Shown piece by piece: positions 46,423 to 56,786 of a stretch of 64,000 nt of DNA. Positions within the stretch are counted from its first letter, which is position 1, and each line of letters opens with the position of its first letter. The notes under the pieces are model-generated. The model saw only the letters and a program-made list of their open reading frames with translations, did no database searches and was not told the DNA's origin. The position numbers and the translations under genes are program-made. This stretch comes from Chinchilla lanigera. Lineage: Eukaryota > Chordata > Mammalia > Rodentia > Chinchillidae. Location: contig NW_004955404.1 of the NCBI RefSeq assembly GCF_000276665.1, positions 35,976,281 to 36,040,280 of the forward strand, read 5' to 3'.

Positions 46423-46640
46423 AAAAGGGAACTGAAGAAGGAAGGCTTGTTTCCCTTTCTTTAGAGGAGCTTCAGGTTGGACGTTGTCTCCTGTCTTCCG
46501 GTGAAGAAACTTCAGGCTTCTATCACAAATCATTTGGCTTCCTGACAGAGTCTTCCATGGGACACTACACTGAGCTCCGGGCCTTTGACTGGATCCTTCA
46601 GATCTCCTGCCCACAGACAGGCATTTTGCACTTTTTCACA

Positions 46641-47064
46641 CTTTATGGGTGGACATTATAAGTCAGTCTTAAAAATTCCAACATATTTGTACATCTCACA
46701 TTAAATCTGTTTGTTTAGTAAGTACTGACTGATACCCTGACGAAATACATAAATATAAAATTTGTAAGGTTGTAGCAAATTTAGGTGATACTATTGCCTG
46801 AATTATTTTATGAAGTCATTTTGTATCTGTAACTAAAATTGGTCTAGTTTTTTCATATTTTTGGGATTGTTTTTGGTTATTGTCATGTTTTTACACTAAA
46901 GTAACACAGACTTAAAGAGGAATTAGAAAATTTTTTCTTATTTTTTTAATCTTCTAGAAGAAATTACATAGACATTGTGAATTTTTATTTAAACTTTGGT
47001 AAAATCTCCAGTGGGATCATCAAAGCACCATGAATTTATTATTCCAGATGTTTTTGTTTTTGCT
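46641..47064. other. unique AT-rich DNA
   Basis: Nothing recognised. Confidence 0.55.
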
Positions 47065-47196
47065 ATTTGTTTGTTTGTTTTGTTTTTTGGGACAGAATCT
47101 TTGTATGTAGTCCAGACTGGCTTCAAACAGGATTGTGTCAATCCTCCCGGCTCAGCCTCCCCAATGCTAAGACTACAGCTGAGTGTCACCAGCCCT
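47065..47196 (-). mobile_element. B1-type SINE, antisense, diverged
   Basis: (GTTT)n tail, GGGACAGAATCTTTGTATGT, AGTCCAGACTGGCTTCAAAC, GGCTCAGCCTCCCCAATGCT, GAGTGTCACCAGCCC: the reverse complement of a B1/Alu-like monomer. It lacks the internal duplicated segment and is more diverged than the sense copies. Confidence 0.85.
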
Positions 47197-47449
47197 ATTG
47201 CAGAGTTATTAAACAACAAATTCTACTTCTTTTGTGGCTTTAGAGAGTTATTGCAATTATCTCTTTTATAAGAGTAGGACAATTTATTGGATAAAATGGA
47301 TGGGGAATACTAATAGCTCCTGAAAGAAAGGAGGTGTCCCAAGAGGGTTACCTGCAAACACTTACTTTATATTAGGTGAATTGTGATATTTTATGTTCTT
47401 AAAGAAACAGAAACCATCAGGCATTCAAGGTTGTCACCTTTGTGTTTTT

Positions 47450-49300
47450 AGAGTTGTTTATACTTTATATTTTTAAGGTCTGCTGTGTTATGTTGATATC
47501 ATCTAGGTTAATTCTTTTACTATCAATCTTATGAGAGATTTCAAAATTCTATCAACCTTTTCAGAAAAACATTTTGCTTCATTTTTTCTATTGTTTACTG
47601 ATTTAATATTCAGTGATTTAAATTTATTACTTTTGCCAATTTTCTTTAATTTGTTTTTCTTTTTAGGTTCTTCAGCATTTAGGTTACTGAATTAAGATTT
47701 TTGAAATTTTTCTATGCAGCTATTTAACTTTGTAAATTTCCTCTTCACCATTGCTCTTGTTCAATCTGATAAATTTTGAAAAACTACATATAAATTTTTC
47801 AATTCAATGTACATATTAAAAATTCCATTTGAAATATTTTGTTCAAAATATATCAGAACTAATTCCAATAAAACCATAAGTGTTGTAACTATATCGTCCC
47901 AATGCAAAGAATGGCAAAATAGATTAAAGAATGGATATCATTTCTTTCCCCTCATATTTTTCTGAGTTATTTCAATATATTTTAAGATTTAATTTTTATT
48001 TATTTTTAATAATTTTGTATGTCTTTTGTACAACCTGCTTACTGGTTATTCTAATGTATGTAAGCTTTACATATATCCTTTATCATACGTCATTACTTCA
48101 TCTTTTTTAATGAACTCAGTGTGTTTCATTACATACTTCTATTTGTGATGTAATTGTTTTAAATATTCCCTGTACATATATTTAAAGCCATAGTAAACAA
48201 TAATATAATTTTAGCTTCACCCTTAGCATAGAAATTTAAAAATGAACAGTAAAAGGAAGTCTTTTGTATTGGTCCAATTTTTTGCATAATATGCTCTTTA
48301 TCTCGTCCTAACATTCCACATTTCCTTTATTGTTTCTTTTCCTATCAGAAAAATTTAAAGCCACTTGTGAAGGACTTATCTATCAGTGAGGAATTTTCTT
48401 AATTTTTCTTTAGAAAACTCTTGACATCACTTCACTCATGAAGTATATTTTTTATTAGGTACAGTATCCCTATTTGGCAAGTTCTGGTCCCCTCTATCCA
48501 GGATTTGAAAGACACTAAGTTATTTCCATTGGCATCCATGTTTTTTGATGAAAAATCCATTATCATTCCAAGTGGCTGCTTTTAAGGTATTTTTAAAACG
48601 CATCTATCACTTTTAGAAATTCCAGGGTCATGTGTACTGGCCTAGATTTGTTCATGATTATCATGTTTCAGTTTTGCTTTCCTTCCCGAAACTTTAAATT
48701 GATTGATTGATTGAGACAAATTTGGGGGAAACTTCAACCATCATTCTTTGAAGTACTTTATGAGCCCTTCCTTGGTCCTCCCCTCCTGCTATGATTTCAG
48801 TCACAGGAGTGCTGGATCTTTTGTTAGAGCCCCACAGGTCCGTAACTCTGCTGAGTATGTTTCAATCTACTTCCTCTCTGTCATTCAGATTGGGTGGTAT
48901 TGAACTTTCCCCCTGTCTCCTCATTTCTATTTGTAAGACTATCCTCTGCATTTTTATTTCATTAATTGTGTTTTTAGTTCTATCATTCTCCTTTCATTCT
49001 TTATTTCTACTATGACTTTCTTAACACTTTTGATTTTTACATTTGCTTTAAGCATGCTCACAATTGCTCACTGAAACATTTTTAATATGGATGCATTTAA
49101 AATACTAGATAAACCCAGTATCTCTTTTATCTCAGTGTTGGTAAATGTTGATCATTTTTTCTGTAATTTATTTTGAATCTCTTCATTGTTATTATGATAA
49201 AAACTCTATTGAAATATGAACATTTTAAATCTTACAAGCCTTTGGATATTATTCAACTTTCTGTTCTCACTTACCTCCTTAATAGCATTAGGGCAGGAGA
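47450..49300 (-). mobile_element. antisense L1 (ORF2 5' part to 5'UTR), decayed
   Basis: Read on -, the 47,450-47,780 part follows the early ORF2 region of mammalian L1. 48,400-49,150 resembles the antisense 5' region of older L1s, with TTTGGGGGAAACTTCAACCA, CACAGGTCCGTAACTCTG and TTTCTGTAATTTATTTTG. The order is consistent with a 5'UTR-to-ORF2 fragment. It is highly diverged with no open frame. It resembles the antisense block at 25.8-27.2 kb. Confidence 0.5.
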
Positions 49301-51676
49301 AAGGAGTGGGACACCATCATTTTACTGATAATTGAAGACATTTTCCTAGGTTCACCTTTTGCATTCTATGATTATCCAAGATGGGGATACTTTTTTTCCC
49401 TGCTTCACCTAGGAGGGGGAAATTCTAGTCTCCATACTAGGCTGATGATGGATCTGGCTTTCTTAATATTAGTTGGCAATAAGGGTTTTGATTCAATCGT
49501 TGGTTTGTGGGACAACCCAAGCAGATAGAAGAAGAGAACCTCACTACTACCAGACACCACATATGCTCATCACCGGCACCCATTGCCCATTAGTGGGGAT
49601 GAAATTCCCAAATCCCTGCTTGGCTTTATCTGACACTATACTCACAAATGTTTGGGGATTCTTGTTACAATCTTAGAGTTGTAGAAATCTAAACTCTTCA
49701 TTTTCCCTTTGCTCCTGGACACTTTTTTAAACCTATGATTTAACAGGGTTTCAGTTACAGCAATCCAACTTACACAAATCCTTTTCCTGGCCATACACTT
49801 CCAGGTTTGATGAATTGTTGTGTTAAGACCAGTCCTTGTCAGTAAACATGATGCCTGCCCTCACTCAGCTCTCTGTTCAGAAGAAAATCTTTCTCCAAAT
49901 TCATAAAATTTGTTATATGGCTCACCCTCATTACTAACAATGCAGCATCTAGTCTTACTGCCATTCTAGAAATTTAGTATGGAAAGCAATATAGTATAAA
50001 GTACTCTTTTCTTTTTGTAACAGTTGCAGTGGATTCTGTTTGTGACTGGAAGGGCTAATTTAAATGAAGCTTCTGACCTTAAACTTTATGCTTGGTATTG
50101 TGGCTGTAATTCAGTGCAATTCTCTTTTATTTTTCATATTTACTATTGAAAAGTAGTACATGTGCTTAAAATGTCTGTCCTGAAAGAAAAGCTTAGGGCC
50201 ACAATCTTCAACAATGAAAGTGATTTTTTGGTAACCATTCTCTTTCATGTGTCTTTGTGAGAAATCTGTTCTGTATAATGGATTGTACAGATGCTTACAC
50301 CTTAGATTCACACCTAGTTTTTCTTCATCTTCTTATATTCTTTGAATGGAAAGCAATCATAAAACCCTGTACATGTGAGACAAAACATTTTATTTTACTC
50401 CTAAAGTTTCTTTTTGCAGTTAAGGTAGCCTACAAAACATCTAAAACCAATTCCTTACCAGAACATATGTTTTTCTATTATAAATGTTTCAACTGACTTC
50501 AAATTCATTGGGACTTGCTTCAAAATTCTTAACTTCCATGCCTCCTTTTCCATCTAGATTTATTATATTATAACATTTACCCAATGTCACAATATTGCTG
50601 AGTTTTTAAGGTCCTCTCAGCCACTTTTACAATTTGAACACTCTAACTCTTTAAGAAGGAAGGAAAGGAGCTAAGTATAAAACATAACAACCAGAAACAA
50701 TGCTTACAAGTCCAATATTCTTAATATATTTATTATAGCTTGAAATATAAAATGTTTTTAGTGAGTCATTAACTGCATGGTTTATCTTTTAATTTATTTT
50801 ATTATTTGGGCTGAATTATGGTCTACAGATTCATTATTTCTTCGTACTTAACAATTTATTGATTTTATTTTATTTATTTGGAAATGTGATGGTTGTGTTC
50901 CAGTACTTAATGTAAAACAAAGCTAGCAGTCTATTATGAAAATTATATATGTTTTTCTCCCAATGACATATATTTAACTACAGTAAATACAAATTAGTTT
51001 AATAGTGATCCAAAGTTAATAGTTATGTTTATTATCATAGTGTTTCCCATTTGGAAAATCAGGCATAATTATGTATGTATTTTTCTTTAAGTTCACATGT
51101 AACATACTTTCAAGATAATTTTCCCATATAATTTGATCAAATTTGAATTGAGTATTTGAAAAAATAACCCAAAGGATTTTATGTTGAATTATCAGCTTCA
51201 AGTGTCTTCTTTTGATTTAAAGGATAGCCAAGAACCCATGTACACCTGTTTCTTTTAACTCAGTGTCTGAACCAGCCTGAATGCTATAGAGCTAGTATGC
51301 TTTTGAGTGAATATTAAATATTAGTTTCATGTAAGGTTAAACAGTTATCCCTTACTTGAGGTCAGATCTCCTGCTCAGACATAAAAGTCACTGGTATTTT
51401 TGTTAAATTTGAAACATTTACAAGATCTAGCAATAGAAAAACTTGCAATCATGTAAACCAAACATGTCCTAATAAAAACTAAAAATCTGATAAAAAGTAG
51501 AGCTTCTTTATAGCAAGAACAAAGCATCTCAGTTTTCTTAAAGTAAAAAAAATACATTGTTAAGATATATTTATATTTTAAAAAAACAAACCTTAACATT
51601 TTAGGAAACAAAATTCTTGAGTTTATAATTTAGACCGCTTATGTTATCTATTATATCATTTAGATCTTATTTAATC
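49301..51676. other. unique AT-rich DNA
   Basis: No recognised repeat and no gene. Short open frames on both strands at 50,111-50,496 overlap each other and have no family cues. Confidence 0.55.
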
Positions 51677-52010
51677 TTTCAGTTTCTTACACTAGAGAGA
51701 CAAGGCAATGTTTACATATGTGAGTCTGATTTATTTCACTTATGAGTATGGTCTCTAGTTGTGACCATTAATGTATAAAAGCCTCGAGTTTATCTTTCTT
51801 TATAGCTGAGTAAAACTCCCTTATATAAAAATATCACACCTTTTTTTATCCATTCATTCATTGATGAACATTTAGGTTATTTCCATGATTTAGCTATGAC
51901 AAATTGTGCAGCAATAAACGCGTGTGTGCATATATCACTGTGGTAGGATGTTTTCAATTCTTCTGGGAAAATACAGAGAAGGGGAATAGCTGGGTTGAAT
52001 GGGACCTCTA

Positions 52011-52242
52011 ATCCCAGTTTTTTTGAGGAATCTCCACATTTATTTCCACAGTGGTTGTACCAATCTACACTCCCAAAAGCAGTGGAGAAGTGTTCCTTTT
52101 CCCCACAGCCTCTCCAGCATTTATTATTGGTTGATTTTTAGATGATAGCCATTCTTTCTGGAGTGACTGCACAAACAGAAAGAACTGGGATGGGGGAAAG
52201 GACAGAAAAAGGACAGAATATTTATATCTATCTGTCTATCTA
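52011..52242. repeat. left copy of gap-flanking 231-bp duplication
   Basis: It runs from ATCCCAGTTTTTTTGAGGAA to CTATCTGTCTATCTA, ending exactly at the first N. It matches 52,343-52,573 with four substitutions and one single-base indel by my count. Confidence 0.9.
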
Positions 52243-52342
52243 NNNNNNNNNNNNNNNNNNNNNNNNNNNNNNNNNNNNNNNNNNNNNNNNNNNNNNNNNN
52301 NNNNNNNNNNNNNNNNNNNNNNNNNNNNNNNNNNNNNNNNNN
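52243..52342. other. assembly gap, exactly 100 N
   Basis: One hundred N, the conventional placeholder for a gap of unknown size. It sits inside the L1 at 51,686-52,953 near a TATC/TA-rich microsatellite. Frames that cross it are meaningless. Confidence 1.
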
Positions 52343-52573
52343 ATCCCAGTTTTTTTGAGGAATCTCCACATTGATTTCCACAGAGGTTGTACCAATCTAC
52401 ACTCCCAAAAGCAGTGGAGAAGTGTTCCTTTTCCCCACAGCCTCTCCAGCATTTATTATTGGTTGATTTTTTGATGATAGCCATTCTTTCTGGAGTGACT
52501 GCACAAACAGAAAGAACTGGGATGGGGGAAGGACAGAAAAAGGACACAATATTTATATCTATCTGTCTATCTA
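52343..52573. repeat. right copy of gap-flanking duplication
   Basis: It begins ATCCCAGTTTTTTTGAGGAA at the first base after the gap and continues beyond the point where the left copy stops (into TAATATTGTGTATG). So the left contig's end equals the right contig's start, a dovetail. Confidence 0.9.
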
Positions 52574-53169
52574 ATATTGTGTATGTACATACAATATATA
52601 ACATATATGTATATTTGCATATACATTATATATATTGTCTATGTTGTGTATACATAAATTTGTATGCACAATGAATATATATACATAAATACATTATATA
52701 AAAAATATATATACAAGATAGCTAAGATGATTGTATTACTACTTTGTATTAGTTCATTGGAAGGAACAGTTAGTGTTTATATTTGATCAACCTTACATCA
52801 TATCTGATAATCTGAGCAACTACTTTAAAGATAGAAATATGCACTATAATAACCACTATTAATATCCTGTCACTTTGTTTTGAAATTCTGCATCATTTTT
52901 TGTTTTTTTACTATCTTTAAAATTAAAGAAATCTCCTATGTGAAAAAATAAAATTTCAGTTTAAAATATGAATCCTCTGAGTTTCAAGGGAAGAAATGAA
53001 TGAATATTTCTTCTGGAAATACATGTGTTTTGCTGAAGAAATATACTTACAAATAAAATCTCTCAACCTTGAAAATCTCTACAGTAAGCATTGAGCAAGG
53101 ACATTATTTTCTTATTGAATAACCCTTAAACCAGAATATGATGCACATCACAAATAATCCACCAAAAGA

Positions 53170-55047
53170 GTTTCAAAGACCAAAAGAAATCTCACAATTT
53201 CAGGAGCCGAGCATTTGAAACCTGTTTAGACTCACTTCTAGAAGTATGGACAAAAGACTCACCCCCAGGGCTTGCTATCAATCATGCCTCTTTGTTGATC
53301 AAGCTCTGTCCCAAGGCAACCCTCACCTGCATCAAACAGTACAGCTCTCCTGCCTATAAAGCCTGTTCAAGACCTACAAACTGCCAAGGTTGCCATGATT
53401 ACCCTCCATATATGTTACCTCAGTCTCCTACCACCCACAGCCTGCTGGTATATCTATCTGGACCTAAAAAATGCTTTCTTCTTCCTTCAGTTGTCTCCTG
53501 TCATCCAGTCACTCTTTGCCTTTAAATGGGAAGACCCCAGTTCTGGACTGAAAAGCCAAGTGACCTGGACTCAACCTCCCAAAAGTTCAAAAACTTGTTT
53601 CCTCATTGAAAAACCACTTACACTCAAGCTGCCTGCTAGAAAGACACAAAAGCTCTGCTGCACTATCTGGCAGAAACTGGTTACAAGAAACTCAACAAAT
53701 TTCTTTGAGCTGCTGCTTCTACAAAATCTGGAACCTTGAGTTCGCAAAAGCAATGATGCTTACTGAGACTGACAGTCCCTGGGAGCACCCAATGTCTGCT
53801 TTTTAAAAATTCTTTTTTTTTTTTTTTAAGAGAGTAGTAAATTAGACACAAACAAACAAAAAATAGAACAATAGATGCATACTAGTATCACAAACATAAA
53901 CCAACCAAAGCAAGAACATTCAAAGTGACCCAGGGTTTCAAGGCAAAATAACACGAATTAACAGTGGCTGTTATATTACACATTGTTATCCTCAACTATG
54001 TCATCAGATTACCAGATGTATGAATGGAAGATTGTTCAAACCATTACAGAGAATAAGAAAATAATCATTAGATAAGACATTAGAGTTAATACAGAGTTTC
54101 ACTAGACAAGACGGTAGAAGTTCACAAAGGTAATTCCAATGGCTTCTCAGTGCTGCCCTCCTCCTTTGACTCCACACTCTAACAGCTACTGTTCTTCTGA
54201 TCAAGAAAGTGGACAAGCTCACATTGGACCTAACTGTCCAGGAGTCACATGCTGTCCTGGGATTAACTGTTCTAAAACAGGACCTCCTGACAGATGTTGA
54301 GTTGGATGGAAATAGCTCTATTAGAAATGAAGTCTGACAGGCTATGGTCACCTTGGACAAATCTATTTTGGCCAAAATTCTCCTGCAGAGATTACCTGTA
54401 CAGCAAGCTGCTGTTTGGAAACCTGCCATCAATGACACAAATCATCCAGTCCAGAGTCCTAAGCCCCCTCCATCTATCCAATTGACTGAAACATCAATGC
54501 CAGCCAGAAAGACGTTACCCAGTATTCCTGGGAGTTCAGAGCCAGACTTCCCCCACTGTTTGCTCAGTAAGCTCAAGCTGCAGCACTGACATTCATGCCC
54601 CTGCAGCCATCTCAGGCTTCATTGTCTGCTGACCCTGCCCTCATGCATTAGAGTGGACTCTCCCACTTAAAGATATATAAATAGATTACAGAGAAATAAA
54701 ACATAACCCTATGGAAAAAGCTGGTAACCAGTTAAAAGACCAGCTATATCTGTGGACTTTCCTTCAAACACCAGGCCCGTATTACCTACAAGTTTCCTCC
54801 ACACATGAGGCCTGTATAATCTACAAGTTTCAGAAATTCAGCCTTAGAGCTACTGAAATATTTACCTGGATAGTGCCTCCAAGGCTTACTCTGGAGAGAA
54901 TAGCACTACCAGGCCACATATGGCTAAAGCCTGAGGAAATCGTTCACTGGACAGCTCCAAGTGTATTCCCCTTGATTTTGTGTCTTTTCAGGCTGCTTAA
55001 CCCTGTCCTTGCTTCCCTACCCCTTGCTAGCTGTTTTATTTATTGTT

Positions 55048-55098
<51 letters not shown>

Positions 55099-55498
55099 TT
55101 TTTGCCTTAAACTGTGTAGACAGTTGCCTCAAGAGACTAAAACAATCAAACACTTGACCAAGATTTGATGAGACCCAAGGCACAATGGACACTCTCCTAG
55201 ATCAGGTTAACTCCCTCACCACCTTGCCAGAGTAATGCTACAGAACAGACATGCCTAAATTATGTCTATTACTGAAAAACAAATTAGGGAAAAGCACTGT
55301 AATAAGACAATCTTTGGAGACATGACTGAAATCCCTTTTGGGTCTCCTGACTACCCTTATTTTAATTCTCCTGGTAGGGCCCAGCCTGATTAATTGGATT
55401 ACATAAATTAAGAGCTGCCTGTTCTTATGCAGCTTCAGATAAAAAGAACTGCCCAAGCACTGAACAATATTTTTCTGAGTAATGACAAGAGGAGGAAA
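53170..55498 (+). pseudogene. class I-type ERV internal remnant (pol fragments and 3' part), heavily broken
   Basis: 53,200-53,740 reads as retroviral pol around the start of reverse transcriptase. One frame (53,292-53,525) carries the upstream part. Another (53,395-53,739) carries a DLKNAFF block at about 53,459 and the following segment with VTWTQPPK. So there is a frameshift near 53,400-53,460, and the polymerase catalytic block further on is not seen. A T-tract at 53,812-53,828 begins foreign or deleted material. 54,180-54,300 weakly resembles a later pol section. 54,300-55,480 is non-coding or unassignable, broken by a TTTA microsatellite, and ends in a purine-rich tract (about 55,484-55,508) at the LTR. 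No gag and no 5' LTR. Dead copy. Confidence 0.6.
55034..55101. repeat. (TTTA)n microsatellite within the ERV
   Basis: About 16 tetranucleotide units. It extends an open frame (54,711-55,157) by a string of Phe/Ile/Tyr/Leu residues. That frame is not a gene. Confidence 0.96.
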
Positions 55499-55930
55499 TG
55501 AAAGGGAAAAACTGTATAAGAGAAATTATTCTCAAAACTTTGTTCTTTTGAAACTGCCTAGCTCCTTAACTGATTCATGACCTTATAATTACTTTCCTGA
55601 CCCCTGTAGCCATAAGAGTGTAACCAAACATGCAAAATGCCTGATTGTACCAATATATCTAGCTTCATAAACTGATGATCATTAATCTATCCTTGTAACT
55701 GATGATCTTGCCCTGCCAGCGAATCAGAAGAACTGCCAGGCTGTTCTGTCTCACCTTTGTACCTCTTTTGAACCTTCTGCTTCATATAATAGTGCATCAT
55801 ATAAAAGTGCTAGACCACCACAGGTCACAGCCTGATATTCTGGGAATGTTCCCAATCAGTGCCCATCAGTGTAAATAAATCTGCCTCCAAATCCTGGGTG
55901 TCATTTTGGTATTTCTGCTTGCCACTGCAC
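55499..55930 (+). mobile_element. ERV 3' LTR, sense
   Basis: It follows the purine-rich tract ACAAGAGGAGGAAATGAAAG and starts with TG (55,499). A TATA box TATAAAAG lies at 55,800-55,807 and a polyadenylation signal AATAAA at 55,874-55,879, about 70 bp apart, as in U3-R of class I ERVs. The right end is near GCCACTGCA (55,921-55,929). A related TATA-like word (CATATAATAGTGC) precedes the box in a short duplication. No second LTR is in the window. Confidence 0.7.
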
Positions 55931-56187
55931 TATGTTAATTTTTTTGTCAATCAAGGAAAATAATTATCATATCATAGGAGGCAACACCCACCAATTCAGG
56001 AACTTGTCTGTATTTATACCATTCTATTCCCAACTCATTCAAGTCCTTGGCACTTAAAAGTTTGAATATAGTTTATTTCTTTAAATATTTTGAAGATTAT
56101 TACCTTACAGAACTTGGAGCTTATCTCATTATAGACAGAATTATTTTAAGCAGGAAATTGATATCAGACATTTTGTATATGGAAAGA
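55931..56187. other. unique DNA
   Basis: Nothing recognised. A chance 81-codon frame (56,047-56,292) runs from here into the SINE. Confidence 0.55.
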
Positions 56188-56367
56188 CGTCCATGTAATT
56201 CAATCACTTGTGGAGGCCGAAGAAGGAGGATAGCAAATTTGAACACAGCATGGGCAGTTTTGCAACTTAGTGAGACACTACCTCAAAGTTAAAAAGAAAT
56301 AGAAAAGGGGTGAGGATGTGTTGCTCAGTGCTAAGGCCCTGAGTTTAGTTTCCCAGTATGTAAAAAT
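56188..56367 (+). mobile_element. composite SINE: B1-like left part joined to ID-like right part
   Basis: ATCACTTGTGGAGGCCGAAG and CAAATTTGAACACAGCATGG match a diverged B1 body. After an A-rich linker (AAAAAGAAATAGAAAAG, 56,291-56,307) comes GGGGTGAGGATGTGTTGCTC, then GCCCTGAGTTTAGTTTCCC, an ID-like body with A-box and B-box traces, then a short A tail. A 7SL-derived unit joined to a tRNA-derived unit is like the B1-dID class known from non-muroid rodents. It could also be an ID that inserted in a B1 tail. Confidence 0.65.
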
Positions 56368-56734
56368 TAGCATTAAAAGTTAAAAAAATAAGGTATTTAA
56401 GAAGACCCTGGATTGTAAATGAGCAAGAGAAATGATTGGATGGAAGCTTAAAAGTCTTTTGCCATGGTTGATATAATTCATATTTCTACTCAGGTTAGAA
56501 TAGAAATACTACCTGCTAAAATCTAGATAAAACTATCTTATCACTCTAACTACACAGGTGTTTTGGACTTAATTTCTTCTAGTCACATCAGATTCTAATT
56601 TGTTGCTTTTATCGAACTCTATTAGTTCTATACTTTATTATTCAATTTTCACCAATATTACATTTGAATATGGGTAAATTCAATATTCAGCAGAATATTT
56701 CATCAATATTCAAGCAGGGAATCAGAGATGCGCT

Positions 56735-56742
56735 ATGTGTGT

Positions 56743-56784
<42 letters not shown>
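56735..56784. repeat. (GT)n microsatellite
   Basis: About 25 GT units with one A interruption. Confidence 0.97.

Positions 56785-56786
<2 letters not shown>

Larger units (their letters stand above)
45785..46640. mobile_element. old host repeat (LTR-like) carrying two later insertions
   Basis: GGTTAACTGACCGTGTCAAC and GAATCACCCAACTAAATTGG resemble the opening of a widespread mammalian interspersed repeat. The element resumes at 46,219 after an L1 insertion and again at 46,438 after an ID insertion, running to about 46,640. I cannot name the family. The nested insertions show it is older than both. Confidence 0.5.
51686..52953. mobile_element. 5'-inverted (twin-primed) L1 insertion with 9-bp TSD, containing an assembly gap
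   Basis: The left part (51,686 to about 52,180) is L1 ORF2 C-terminal sequence on the - strand: it is the reverse complement of what the 6.9-9.2 kb L1 has at about 8,385-8,845. The right part, from about 52,185 (repeated after the gap from about 52,500), switches to the + strand 3'UTR: AAAGAACTGGGATGGGGGAA, then AGATAGCTAAGATGATTG, then an A-rich tail GAAAAAATAAAA. TTTCAGTTT flanks the whole unit (51,677-51,685 and 52,954-52,962). Inverted 5' piece, sense 3' piece and a shared TSD are the hallmark of twin priming. The gap and the repeated 231 bp inflate the drawn length. Confidence 0.85.

Noticed and set aside
52124..52604. open frames on both strands with runs of X
   Set aside because: They are held open by the 100-N gap; the rest is L1 sequence.
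54004..54438. 144-codon open frame on -
   Set aside because: It is antisense to ERV pol-like sequence on +; no signature of its own.
54711..55157. 148-codon open frame on +, the longest in the window
   Set aside because: It lies in the broken ERV region, and about 20 codons of its length come from the TTTA microsatellite. I see no domain in it and it does not join the pol frames.
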